From an uncultured Rhizobiaceae group bacterium (lineage in GTDB: Bacteria; Pseudomonadota; Alphaproteobacteria; Rhizobiales; Rhizobiaceae): DNA of 64,000 nucleotides. The first letter of the stretch is position 1. Each line of letters begins with the position of its first letter. Positions 1 to 8,689 of the stretch are shown one piece after another. Below the pieces are notes generated by a model. That model was not told the DNA's origin, made no database searches, and saw nothing but the letters and a program-made list of their open reading frames with translations. The stretch lies in contig CALHBJ010000007.1 of NCBI GenBank assembly GCA_937930845.1, forward strand, positions 248,001 to 312,000, given 5' to 3'. The position numbers and the translations under genes are program-made.

Positions 1-493
1 AAGCCCGCGCCAGCGCCGCGCGTTTTACCATGCCGCCGGAAAGTTCTGAGGGGTATTTGTCCCCGGCATCAGCTGGCAGGCCCACAAGTCTGATTTTGAT
101 TGCCGCCAGTTCGTCCATCAGTTCCTGGGATAGTGCCAGATATTCGCGCATGGGCATCTGGATGTTCTCTTTGACCGTCAGTGCCGAAAACAGCGCCCCA
201 TGTTGAAACAACACGCCAATGCGCCGGTCCAGGCGAATTCTCTCAATCTCCGACACGTTGTCATAATCTTCCCCAAACAGGTGTATGCTGCCCCCCTGGC
301 GCTTGATCAGGCCAAGTACGGAACGCATGAGAACAGATTTCCCGGCACCCGACCCGCCCACAAATCCCAGGATCTCACCGCGCTTAATATCGAGATTCAG
401 CCCCTTCAGGATATGTTTGGAACCAAACGCGATATCGATATCGCGGGCCTGCAACACCACATCTTCCACACGTTCTGTTTTTGTGTTTGTCAT
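1..493 (-). CDS. ABC transporter ATP-binding protein, MlaF-like (3' end outside window)
   Basis: Partial gene; its C-terminal part runs off the left edge. The start codon is the ATG whose complement lies at 491-493, and the frame is open to base 1. The translation shows the Walker A loop (GGSGAGKS), a Q-loop region (LFQHGALFSALTV) and an ABC signature (LSGGMVKRAAL). The LSGGM form of the signature is typical of MlaF ATPases, which power lipid transport between outer and inner membranes. The permease gene sits 5 nt upstream on the same strand, so the two are almost certainly co-transcribed and form one complex. An MlaD-type substrate-binding gene would be expected just beyond the edge. Assignment to the Mla family is firm; the substrate (phospholipid or another lipid) is inferred. 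Confidence 0.9.
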   Translation of the reverse strand, partial: MTNTKTERVEDVVLQARDIDIAFGSKHILKGLNLDIKRGEILGFVGGSGAGKSVLMRSVLGLIKRQGGSIHLFGEDYDNVSEIERIRLDRRIGVLFQHGALFSALTVKENIQMPMREYLALSQELMDELAAIKIRLVGLPADAGDKYPSELSGGMVKRAALARA

Positions 494-498
494 GGGCA

Positions 499-1719
499 CT
501 ACAGATCAATCGCTGAGAAAAAGATGGCAAACAGGCCGTCCATAACAACCACGGCAAATATTGCGCGCACCACGGCTCGTGTGGTGCCCTGGCCCAGGGA
601 TTCAGCGCTTCCCCCTACTTTCAAACCTTCAATGGCGGCAATCGTGCCAATCATCAGCGCCATGAACGGAGCCTTGATCAGCCCAACCATCAAATTGTCG
701 ATGCTCACCCCTTCCTGCAGGGTAATGAGAAACTGGGTCGGCGTGATGCCCACATATAAATCACCAATCACGATTGCGCCTGCCATGCCGGCCACATCAG
801 AAATCAAGGTCAGTATCGGTAAGACGATGACCAGCGCCACCAGACGCGGAAATATCAGCACGCCCACAGGATTAAGGCCAATGACATCCAAAGCATCGAT
901 TTCTTCACGCATTTTCATGGTGCCAATTTCGGCGGTAATCGCGCTGCCGGTGCGCCCCGCCACCATGATGGCCGTCAACAGAACTCCGATTTCGCGAAAA
1001 TGCAGTACGCCCACCAGATAGACGGTTAGCAATTCCTCGCCATAGAATTTCAGCTGATAAGCGCCCTGTTGCGCGATAATAGCACCAATGAGGAACGACA
1101 TCAGCACAATGACAGGGATGGCCCGCAGGCCCATATGGTCAATTTGATGAACAATCGAGATGGCACGGTGAAGGCCGCTTTTGGTTGATGCGTCCCGTCT
1201 GCCACGAATGGATGACCCCAACAGGTAACATCCGGTCATGAAGTCGCGCCAAAATTCCGTTGCCAGATGGCCAATGCTCTCCAGCGGGTTGTAGGGGTCG
1301 GCAACGGCTGGTTCGTCCGCGACGCTCCCATCTGTTCCCGCCCCCACAACGCCGATGAGATTCACGTGTTTTTTGTTGTCGATCTCCACACGAACGGTCT
1401 TGCCCAGTCTCATCAGTTCGCTGGTCAGCCGAACGATCAGCCAAGCGCCCCCCGTATCCATGTTGGATATTTTGCGGCAATCAAGCTCCAGCGTCTCACA
1501 CGGGTCAGCGGCCAATTTTCGCATTTCCCCATCGACGAGATGGATGCTGGTCAATGTCCATGAACCCGATACTGTCACACGGGTCGTTGCCCCCATGCGG
1601 TCTTGCCGCAGCGCAGGTGTTTGGTCGGCAATATTGTGCTGCGGCAAGTCTTGTTCAGCGGACAGCGAATTCACCATGGACTCCCAAGCTTTGACCAACG
1701 AAGGGGCGTTCCAAAACAC
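499..1719 (-). CDS. STAS-MlaE fusion permease of lipid ABC transporter
   Basis: Inner-membrane permease of the Mla-type transporter. The N-terminal ~130 residues resemble a STAS domain (a segment around LDCRKISNMDTGGAW). The remainder is an MlaE/YrbE permease of about five membrane segments, with the family hallmark of a glycine-rich GRTGSAITAEIGTM segment and MREEIDALDVIGLNPV. In E. coli STAS (MlaB) is a separate subunit; in many alphaproteobacteria it is fused to the permease, as here. The longest frame opens with a GTG. An in-frame ATG at 1677 (MVNSLSAEQ), with GGGAG just before it, is an equally possible start. The gene follows hfq on the same strand after a 42-nt gap. Confidence 0.88.
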   Translation of the reverse strand: MFWNAPSLVKAWESMVNSLSAEQDLPQHNIADQTPALRQDRMGATTRVTVSGSWTLTSIHLVDGEMRKLAADPCETLELDCRKISNMDTGGAWLIVRLTSELMRLGKTVRVEIDNKKHVNLIGVVGAGTDGSVADEPAVADPYNPLESIGHLATEFWRDFMTGCYLLGSSIRGRRDASTKSGLHRAISIVHQIDHMGLRAIPVIVLMSFLIGAIIAQQGAYQLKFYGEELLTVYLVGVLHFREIGVLLTAIMVAGRTGSAITAEIGTMKMREEIDALDVIGLNPVGVLIFPRLVALVIVLPILTLISDVAGMAGAIVIGDLYVGITPTQFLITLQEGVSIDNLMVGLIKAPFMALMIGTIAAIEGLKVGGSAESLGQGTTRAVVRAIFAVVVMDGLFAIFFSAIDL

Positions 1720-1761
1720 CCACCGGAAATAGAGAACAACGTTTTAGCCGTCCGATTAGCG

Positions 1762-2010
1762 TCAGTCTTTGCTATCCAGATCATCTTCTTCAAACATGCG
1801 CATCGGTTCCCCGGGCATGATCGTTGAAATTGCATGCTTATAGACAAGTTGAGAGTGCCCATCTCGCCGCAATAAAAGGCAAAAATTGTCAAACCAGGTC
1901 ACAATGCCGGTTAATTTTACGCCATTTACGAGAAAGATCGTCAGTGAAATCTTGTTCTTGCGAACATTGTTTAGAAAGGCATCTTGCAAGTTTTGTTGTT
2001 TTTCGGCCAT
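1762..2010 (-). CDS. hfq: RNA chaperone Hfq
   Basis: 82-residue Sm-like protein that forms a hexameric ring and pairs small RNAs with mRNAs. The diagnostic Sm2 motif YKHAIST and the Sm1 core ([20 protein letters not shown]) are intact, and the N-terminal QNLQDAFLN carries the conserved Q of the proximal face. The short acidic tail after the Sm fold (EEDDLDSKD) is usual for this class. The family normally has a Lys-Leu-Gln after VNGV; here it is KLT. The gene lies in the classical ntrX-trkA-hfq neighbourhood, but hflX, its usual downstream partner, is absent here and found at about 49 kb. A perfect 8-bp inverted repeat lies just upstream of the ribosome binding site. Confidence 0.97.
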   Translation of the reverse strand: MAEKQQNLQDAFLNNVRKNKISLTIFLVNGVKLTGIVTWFDNFCLLLRRDGHSQLVYKHAISTIMPGEPMRMFEEDDLDSKD

Positions 2011-2024
2011 GCCGCTTTTTTCCT

Positions 2025-2045
2025 GTTTCCCGCGCGCCGGGAAAC
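2025..2045 (-). promoter_or_regulatory. hairpin immediately upstream of the hfq ribosome binding site
   Basis: A perfect 8-bp inverted repeat (GTTTCCCG, 5-nt spacer, CGGGAAAC) lies between trkH and hfq. On the hfq transcript it is followed at once by AGGAAAAAAG, the probable Shine-Dalgarno sequence, and then the start codon. There is no U-run, so it is not an ordinary terminator. It could be an mRNA stabiliser or processing end between trkH and hfq, or a leader structure that affects hfq translation. The structure is seen; the role is inference. Confidence 0.45.
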
Positions 2046-2090
2046 TTTAGCTTGCTAGACTGGTGCACGGCAATCCCAAATCAAAACCAT

Positions 2091-3542
2091 TCACGACCTC
2101 CAGTAGCGCGCACTGAACAAGCCCAGCAAAGCCAGCACTTCCAGCCTTCCCAGCACCATGGATAGCATCAGCGATATTTTTGCAAATGTGGAAAAGTCTC
2201 CAAAATGCGGCCACGATTCGCCCCACTGGGATCCGTAGATCGGCCCAGCGGTTGTAAACGCAGCAATTGTGGACGTAAGGGCAGCTTCAAACGGCACATC
2301 GGTTGAAGCAATCCAAACGGTGCCAATGGCAATTGTAAAAACGGTTACAACGAAAAAACTCCAGATCGCTTTCATCAACCCCAGATCATATTCCTGCGAA
2401 CCGAATTTTGAGGACCGCACGGCATTTGGATAAATCAGGCGTTCAATCTCGTTCCAGCTCTGAACCAGCATCCCACCGATTCTATAGTGCTTTAGCCCCC
2501 CCGATGTGGAGTAGGCACTGCCACCGGCGAGGATGATGAACAAAATGATGATGAGCGGTAAAAGCGCAATCACGCCAGGGCGTGTTTCAATACCGCTGGT
2601 TGAAACCAATGAAGTGGCCGTGAAAAAGCCTTCAATCAGGGCCGCACCGGGGGTTTCGCTGCTGCTGCCCAGCGCGGCTACTTTGAAAGTGTACACCAAC
2701 GTCAAAAGCGCCACGAGCGCGATAACGGAATAGCTCTCCCGGTGGCGGGCAAGCTGGGCAAATCGTCCGTCCACAAGCATGCGATGCCAAAATACGCTGG
2801 TGGCTCCGAGCAACAAAAATACTGCGAAGATGAACACGCCGCCTAATGGGAGTATCGTGTCCAGCGGTGCATCAAAGGGCAGAAAGCCACCTGTGGATAC
2901 CGCCGTCATGGCAAGGGTGACGGCGTAAAACGCCCGTCCACCGCTGAGCAGAAACAACAAAGCGCACAAGCCAGTCATCGTCAGATAAATAATCCCAAGG
3001 CGCATGACAATCGTGATTGCCCGCCGCCCGGCCCCGGAAGAGCGGTCGCCGCGAAACAGCACGCCACTATTGCTGGTCAGCCCGCCTATGCCCAATGGGG
3101 CAACGATCAACACAATTGTCAAAAGCGCAAGAAATCCACCGATCCACTGCAACTGAATGCGCCAGAATATGAGCCCCTGGGGCCAGGTCTCCAGGGTTTT
3201 CAATACCGAAGCACCGGCAGTTGTCAGCCCCGAAATGCTTTCAAACAGACTGTCAAAATAGCTCAGTTGAGAAACATCAGCGATGGGGATCGCGGCCGCC
3301 ATGGGCATCATCGTCCACACCAGCGCCATCAGGGCCAAACGGCCAAACTGGTTCAGCCGCTTTTGCCGCCCGGCCAGCGCCAGCACCAGGCCACCAAACA
3401 CAAACACCGCCAATAACATATGCACGAAAAGCCGCTGAGCCAGATCGACTTCACCCGCCAACAGACTGACAAAAATAGGGCCGGCCAGTGAAAAGCTGAC
3501 AACAACTGCGACACATCCAAAATAAAACAGGACGGCAATCAT
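2091..3542 (-). CDS. trkH: TrkH-type potassium uptake transmembrane protein
   Basis: About 483 residues, almost entirely hydrophobic, matching the membrane pore subunit of the Trk potassium importer. Selectivity-filter-like segments can be seen (SGLTTAGASVL, TAVSTGGFLP, SLVSTSGIETR, AAFTTAGPIYG), corresponding to the four membrane-pore-membrane repeats. The chosen ATG overlaps the TGA of trkA (TGATG), so translation is probably coupled. A TTG directly before it is also in frame. Together with TrkA it forms the channel plus its cytosolic NAD-binding gate. A trkH between trkA and hfq differs from many rhizobia, where trkA is directly followed by hfq. Confidence 0.93.
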   Translation of the reverse strand: MIAVLFYFGCVAVVVSFSLAGPIFVSLLAGEVDLAQRLFVHMLLAVFVFGGLVLALAGRQKRLNQFGRLALMALVWTMMPMAAAIPIADVSQLSYFDSLFESISGLTTAGASVLKTLETWPQGLIFWRIQLQWIGGFLALLTIVLIVAPLGIGGLTSNSGVLFRGDRSSGAGRRAITIVMRLGIIYLTMTGLCALLFLLSGGRAFYAVTLAMTAVSTGGFLPFDAPLDTILPLGGVFIFAVFLLLGATSVFWHRMLVDGRFAQLARHRESYSVIALVALLTLVYTFKVAALGSSSETPGAALIEGFFTATSLVSTSGIETRPGVIALLPLIIILFIILAGGSAYSTSGGLKHYRIGGMLVQSWNEIERLIYPNAVRSSKFGSQEYDLGLMKAIWSFFVVTVFTIAIGTVWIASTDVPFEAALTSTIAAFTTAGPIYGSQWGESWPHFGDFSTFAKISLMLSMVLGRLEVLALLGLFSARYWRS

Positions 3543-4918
3543 CAAAAGAATTCCAGGCTGACCCTGAACATTTGTTCAACCTGCTTTACCCGCGATGCGA
3601 TGGCGAAAATCACAATCCGGTCCTTGGCTTTCACAATGGTGTCCCCATCGGGCATCACAACTTTCCTGTCGCGGAAAATAGCCCCAATGCGCACACCATC
3701 GGGCAAATCGAGGTCGCGCAGCGGCGTTCCCACAAGTGTGGAAGTTTCAAGCGCCTCCGCTTCGATCACCTCAGCCGCCCCGTTTTGCACCGAATGTACA
3801 CCCCGGATACGGCCACGGCGCACGTGCTGCAATATCTTGGAAATTGTCACCGAGCGCGGATTGAGATGCGCATCAATGCCCAGTGTTTTGGTGAACTCAT
3901 AATAGCTGGTGTTGTTCAGCAGTGTCATATTTGAGGCACAGCCCAGCCGCTTTGCCATCACGCTGGACAGAATGTTCACCTGATCATCATTGGTCAGCGC
4001 AACCATGAGATCGCTCTGCTCTATGTCCGCCTCCAGCAATATCTGCTGGTCCAGCGCATTGCCGTGCAACACTACTGTGCGGCTCAATTCATCGGCAATG
4101 GCGATGGCCCGTTCGCGCGAACTTTCAACAATCTTCACCCGTGCATGGCTTTGCAGTTTTTCCAGCGTAGACGCCACATAAACACCGATATTGCCACCAC
4201 CTGCGATCACGATGCGGCTGGCTGTGGGTTCCTCATGACCAAAGATATTCAGCGTCCGGCGCACCCGGTCGCTGCGGGCAATCACATAGGCCAAATCTCC
4301 TGCAATCATGCCATCAGTTGAGTGGGGCACAAACAACCGCCCTGCCCGCCAGATGCCAACAACCACAGCGGAAAGGTCGGGAAATAATTCGCTCAGCTGG
4401 CCCAGCGGCGTGTCGATAACCGGGCAATCATCCATGCATTCAATCGCCACCATGGCAATTTCACCATCGGCAAACCGAACCGCATCGGTGGCGCCTGGCA
4501 ACGCAATACGCCGCAACACCATTTCACCCACTTCGATCTCCGGGGAAATGATCACATCAATGGGCAAATGTTCGCGCGAAAACAGATCGCGATAGTGAGA
4601 CTGCAAATAGTTTTGCGCCCGAATGCGCGCCACTTTCGTGGGCACCTCAAACAGCGAATGGGCAACCTGACAGGCCACCATATTAACTTCATCATACAGC
4701 GTAACCGCGATGATCATTTCCGCGTCTTCAGCGCCCGCCGCCTGCAACACGTCCGGTTGCGAGCCGTGTCCCACAAAACCACGCACATCAAGCTGGTCAC
4801 GAATAACTTGCACCAGACGGGGGGAATTATCGATTACGCTGACGTCATTGCCTTCATTGGCAAGGCGTTCCGCAATACCATAGCCCACCTGACCCGCACC
4901 GCAGATGATTACCTTCAT
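3542..4918 (-). CDS. trkA: Trk potassium uptake regulator TrkA
   Basis: 458-residue cytosolic gating subunit of the Trk potassium system. Two tandem RCK units are visible. Each begins with a nucleotide-binding fold: IICGAGQVGYGIAERLANEG near residues 4-23, and IVIAGGGNIGVYVASTLEK near 236. Each is followed by a TrkA-C regulatory domain (EVGEMVLRRIALPGA and, at the C-terminus, VGTPLRDLDLPDG). Full length for the family. It lies between ntrX and trkH, a long-standing alphaproteobacterial arrangement. NAD/NADH or ATP binding is family knowledge. Confidence 0.95.
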   Translation of the reverse strand: MKVIICGAGQVGYGIAERLANEGNDVSVIDNSPRLVQVIRDQLDVRGFVGHGSQPDVLQAAGAEDAEMIIAVTLYDEVNMVACQVAHSLFEVPTKVARIRAQNYLQSHYRDLFSREHLPIDVIISPEIEVGEMVLRRIALPGATDAVRFADGEIAMVAIECMDDCPVIDTPLGQLSELFPDLSAVVVGIWRAGRLFVPHSTDGMIAGDLAYVIARSDRVRRTLNIFGHEEPTASRIVIAGGGNIGVYVASTLEKLQSHARVKIVESSRERAIAIADELSRTVVLHGNALDQQILLEADIEQSDLMVALTNDDQVNILSSVMAKRLGCASNMTLLNNTSYYEFTKTLGIDAHLNPRSVTISKILQHVRRGRIRGVHSVQNGAAEVIEAEALETSTLVGTPLRDLDLPDGVRIGAIFRDRKVVMPDGDTIVKAKDRIVIFAIASRVKQVEQMFRVSLEFF

Positions 4919-4966
4919 AAGGAGTCTGCCCCTTCCGGGCCGAACAAGTCACCAATCCGGCGCTTG

Positions 4967-6328
4967 TTATAGGCCAAGTGATTTCATTTTGCGATGCAAT
5001 GCTGAACGTTCCATGCCAACAAAACTGGCCGTCTTGGAAATATTGCCACCAAAACGAGTAATTTGTGCCAGCAAATAGTCCCGTTCAAACACCTCCCGTG
5101 CCTCACGCAAAGGCAGCCCCATCACATGATCTTCGCCGGAACCGGGGGTTTTGGGCAGCATATCGCTGATTTCCCCCGGCAGCTTATCAGCGCTCACCGG
5201 CACACCTTCGTCTCCCCGTGTGAGAATCATCAGCCGCTCCACATTATTGCGCAATTGGCGCAGGTTCCCAGGCCAGGAATGCGATTGCAACACGGCCATC
5301 GCATCTTCTCCAATGGCACAGGCTTTCACGCCCGTTTGAATTTCGATCTGGTTCATGAAGGCGTGAATGAGCTCGCCTATGTCTTCACGCCGTTCAGACA
5401 GGGCGGGCACGCTCACCGGCACCACGGCAAGGCGGTGGAAGAGATCCTGGCGGAAAGTCCCTTCCTCGATGCGGGCTTCCAGGTCGACTGAAGTTGAGGA
5501 CAATATCCGCACATCAACTTCGACCTTGTGGCTGCCGCCCACACGTTCGAATTTCTGCTCCACCAACACGCGCAGGATCTTGCTTTGTGTATCACGCGGC
5601 ATTTCGCTGACTTCGTCGAGAAACAAGGTACCCATATGGGCCTCTTCCAGCGCCCCCACTTTCGCTTCTCGGCCGGAATCCGAATTGATGCCGAAAAGTT
5701 CCGTTTCCATATTTTCCGGCGTGATTGCCGCGGCATTCAACACCACAAACGGACCGTCCGCTCGGGCCGATTGATTGTGCAATTGCCGCGCCACCATTTC
5801 CTTGCCGGAACCGGAAGGACCAATAATCATGACCCGTGAATTGGTCTGCGCCACTTTCTCGATATTGGTGCGCAATTGCGCCATGGCGGCTGACGAGCCA
5901 ATCATTTCCGGCAGGTCAGGTGTACGACGCTCCAGATCAGCAACCTGCTTGCGCAAGCCCGCAGTTTCAAGTGCCCGCTCGGCGATCAATATCAGCCGGT
6001 CCGCCTTGAACGGTTTTTCAATATAATCATAGGCACCGCGCTTGATGGCAGAGACCGCAGTTTCAATATTGCCATGGCCCGAAATCACCACAACCGGCAA
6101 TCCTGGGTGTTGTTTTTGGATCACATCCAGCAGTTCCAGCCCGTCGAGCTGGCTGCCCTGTAGCCAGATGTCCAGAAAAATCATTGTGGGACGCCGGTCA
6201 GCAATGGCGGCCAACGCCGCATCGCTGTTCGCCGCCGTGCGGGTGCCGTGCCCCTCATCTTCCAACAGACCCGCGACCAGGTCTCGAATATCCGCCTCAT
6301 CATCAACGACCAGGATATCAGACGCCAT
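4967..6328 (-). CDS. ntrX: Nitrogen/redox response regulator NtrX
   Basis: 453-residue NtrC-family response regulator, partner of NtrY. The receiver domain covers residues ~1-120 with the phospho-acceptor at D53 (FLDIW). The AAA+ domain has Walker A GPSGSGKE (170-177) and Walker B LFLDEVSEM. A Fis-type helix-turn-helix at the C-terminus ends in SALHRKMKSLGL. The GAFTGA loop that contacts sigma-54 is absent: the region reads FGINSDSGREAKVGALEEA. This is a known NtrX trait and suggests it does not activate sigma-54 promoters in the usual way. Its start lies inside the end of ntrY (11-nt overlap). Confidence 0.96.
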   Translation of the reverse strand: MASDILVVDDEADIRDLVAGLLEDEGHGTRTAANSDAALAAIADRRPTMIFLDIWLQGSQLDGLELLDVIQKQHPGLPVVVISGHGNIETAVSAIKRGAYDYIEKPFKADRLILIAERALETAGLRKQVADLERRTPDLPEMIGSSAAMAQLRTNIEKVAQTNSRVMIIGPSGSGKEMVARQLHNQSARADGPFVVLNAAAITPENMETELFGINSDSGREAKVGALEEAHMGTLFLDEVSEMPRDTQSKILRVLVEQKFERVGGSHKVEVDVRILSSTSVDLEARIEEGTFRQDLFHRLAVVPVSVPALSERREDIGELIHAFMNQIEIQTGVKACAIGEDAMAVLQSHSWPGNLRQLRNNVERLMILTRGDEGVPVSADKLPGEISDMLPKTPGSGEDHVMGLPLREAREVFERDYLLAQITRFGGNISKTASFVGMERSALHRKMKSLGL

Positions 6329-8663
6329 TTACTTCTCCCACTGCAAGTGATGCTTCTTCGAGCATTTCCGCTGGTTCTGCCGCATGAGACATTTCCCCAT
6401 GGGATGGCAAAATAATTCTCATCATCGCGCCCCGTCCGCCTTCCGCGACCGCTGGTGAATCCAGCAATTCAATCCTGCCCCTGTGTTCTTCAAGAATTTT
6501 GCCAACGATGGCCAAACCCAATCCGGTCCCCTTTTCCCGGGTGGTCATATAAGGCTCAAGCAACCGATGCCGATCCGCCTCCGGCAAGCCTTTGCCATTG
6601 TCGATAATCTCGATGACATGTTCGTCATCGGTCTCCCGGTGCCGAACCAATATCTGTGGCGATTCCCCATCGGCAAATTCGACCACTTCAACTGCTTCAG
6701 TGGCGTTCTTGATCACATTGCCAAAAGCCTGCCCCAGCAGCCGACTGTCAAAACGTGCTTTGATGGGGGCTCCACCCAGTTCAACAATAAACTCGATGTC
6801 GGGGTTGGAGACTTTCAGCAAAAACAGCGCTTCATTGATGGGTTCACGCAGATCGCCGTCAACCATGGTTGGTTTGGGCATTCTGGCAAAGGATGAAAAC
6901 TCATCGACCATGCGTCCAATGTCAGCCACCTGTCGCACAATCGTTTCCGTGCACTGGTCGAAAACTTCCCGATCTTCCGTGATGACCTTGCCATAACGGC
7001 GTCTGATCCGCTCTGCCGACAATTGTATGGGGGTGAGCGGGTTTTTGATTTCATGGGCGATGCGCCGCGCCACATCCGCCCAGGCAGAAGTACGCTGGGC
7101 CGATACCAAATCGGTAATGTCGTCAAGCGTGACCACGTGGGAGCTTGGCCCCACGCTGTTACCATCGTCCTGGGACACCTGCACATTCAATGTCGCCTGG
7201 CGGCCGCCACTATTGATGGTAATCTGCTTGCGGTAATCTGTCCTGCGGCTCGCCACAGCCTCACCAACAACATCGGCAAGCTCCGGGCTGACTTCGTCAA
7301 GGCTAACGCCCACAACCGCCTCTTCATCCAGTTTCAAAAACCGCGCTGCCGATGAATTGGCAATGCTCACGCGGCCTTCCGCACTCACGCCGATGATCCC
7401 GGCAGTCACGCCCGACAATACCGCCTCGGTAAATCTGCGGCGGCGGTCAATCTGTTCCTGATTGTTGAGAATTTCATCGCGCTGGGTACGCAATTCGTCT
7501 GTCATGGAATTGAAGGTCTGGGTTAGGGAACGCAATTCCCCTTCGGATTTCGTATAGGGAACCGAGACATCCAGATCCCCTGCCGCAACCTGATCTGCAG
7601 CAAAGATCAAGCGGCGAATGGGTTCCACCAAACGGTCAGCAACCGCGATTCCCATCCAAATCGCAGACAGCAGAATGGTCAGGCAGATGCCCACATAGAG
7701 CAGAGCAAAAGCAATCTGCAATGGCAGTCGCCCGCTCTCCAGAGACTGATATTCATCGGTGATTTCCGACATGAGCTGAATGGAATTCAACACCGTCGGG
7801 TCCACACTGCTCAGGACATAGAAATAAGTATTGGGGCCGAAATTCTTCAACTTGAACGCACAAACGGCCAGATTTTGCGTCTTCGGTGTCAGACAGGCCG
7901 GGCGGCCATCCTTGGCAACTTCCAACAAATCCAACGGTGCCGAAGGCAACACGCGGCTGCTGCGCTTTCTCGCTTCCACGACCGTACTGGCATCCTGACG
8001 CACAATCGAAGCGCCCGACAGTCCCCGCGCCCGCGCCTGACCTGACATCAGATTTTCAAATCCCTGCCGGTCCAGATTGAACAGGGTCCGGTTTCTGTCG
8101 AGGAATATGCCCATATTCACGGCGTGGGAGTTCAACGATGCCGTGGCTTCGCGCACATAGGACTGGGCAACACTGATTGAATTATCCACGATGGTGCGTG
8201 AGCGGTCGTCAAATATCCGGTCCAGTCCAAGGTCCAATGTAATGCCCGCAACAATCGCTACGACAATAGCGGGAAATGCCGCAACAACGCCAAACAGGCC
8301 AACGATGCGAATATGCATCCGCGCTGCGGCGCGCCCGCGCCTGCGTGCCTGCACCAGCCGCCGCACCTCCATCCCCACCAGCACAAGCAACAGCAGCACG
8401 GAGATCGAGTTGATCGCCAATACGGTGAGAATGACCCGTTCGGAAGGTTCAATCGGCGTCAGGCCCAACAGGATCAAAAATGAGACCGTTCCAAACACCA
8501 CAGCTAACACGACAAACAAAATGCCGAACCGCCGCGCATAGGGAAGCGTCGACAAATTGCTGACAGCAGCAACCTGACCGGGATCTTCAATGGATTGGAC
8601 GGCAGTTGTCATTGGGCGGGTGCGCGGGCTGATTTGTTGCCATATTGCAACAAATTGTGGCAT
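6318..8663 (-). CDS. ntrY: Membrane sensor histidine kinase NtrY
   Basis: About 781 residues. Order: N-terminal membrane segments (residues ~46-100 and ~118-140), an extracytoplasmic sensor region of ~165 residues, another membrane segment (~317-340), a HAMP linker, a PAS domain (~410-515), the phospho-acceptor box with H537 (RIAHEIKNPLTP), and a C-terminal ATPase with IIDNGKGLP and GTGLGLAIV. It autophosphorylates and passes phosphate to NtrX; in related bacteria NtrYX responds to nitrogen, nitrate or oxygen state. Neither the start used here nor the ATG at 8612 (MTTAVQSIED) has a clear ribosome binding site; the longer form leaves a 26-nt gap after ntrC. Confidence 0.95.
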   Translation of the reverse strand: MPQFVAIWQQISPRTRPMTTAVQSIEDPGQVAAVSNLSTLPYARRFGILFVVLAVVFGTVSFLILLGLTPIEPSERVILTVLAINSISVLLLLVLVGMEVRRLVQARRRGRAAARMHIRIVGLFGVVAAFPAIVVAIVAGITLDLGLDRIFDDRSRTIVDNSISVAQSYVREATASLNSHAVNMGIFLDRNRTLFNLDRQGFENLMSGQARARGLSGASIVRQDASTVVEARKRSSRVLPSAPLDLLEVAKDGRPACLTPKTQNLAVCAFKLKNFGPNTYFYVLSSVDPTVLNSIQLMSEITDEYQSLESGRLPLQIAFALLYVGICLTILLSAIWMGIAVADRLVEPIRRLIFAADQVAAGDLDVSVPYTKSEGELRSLTQTFNSMTDELRTQRDEILNNQEQIDRRRRFTEAVLSGVTAGIIGVSAEGRVSIANSSAARFLKLDEEAVVGVSLDEVSPELADVVGEAVASRRTDYRKQITINSGGRQATLNVQVSQDDGNSVGPSSHVVTLDDITDLVSAQRTSAWADVARRIAHEIKNPLTPIQLSAERIRRRYGKVITEDREVFDQCTETIVRQVADIGRMVDEFSSFARMPKPTMVDGDLREPINEALFLLKVSNPDIEFIVELGGAPIKARFDSRLLGQAFGNVIKNATEAVEVVEFADGESPQILVRHRETDDEHVIEIIDNGKGLPEADRHRLLEPYMTTREKGTGLGLAIVGKILEEHRGRIELLDSPAVAEGGRGAMMRIILPSHGEMSHAAEPAEMLEEASLAVGEVNGV

Positions 8664-8689
8664 GAATGCAACAATAATACAGTTAGTCC

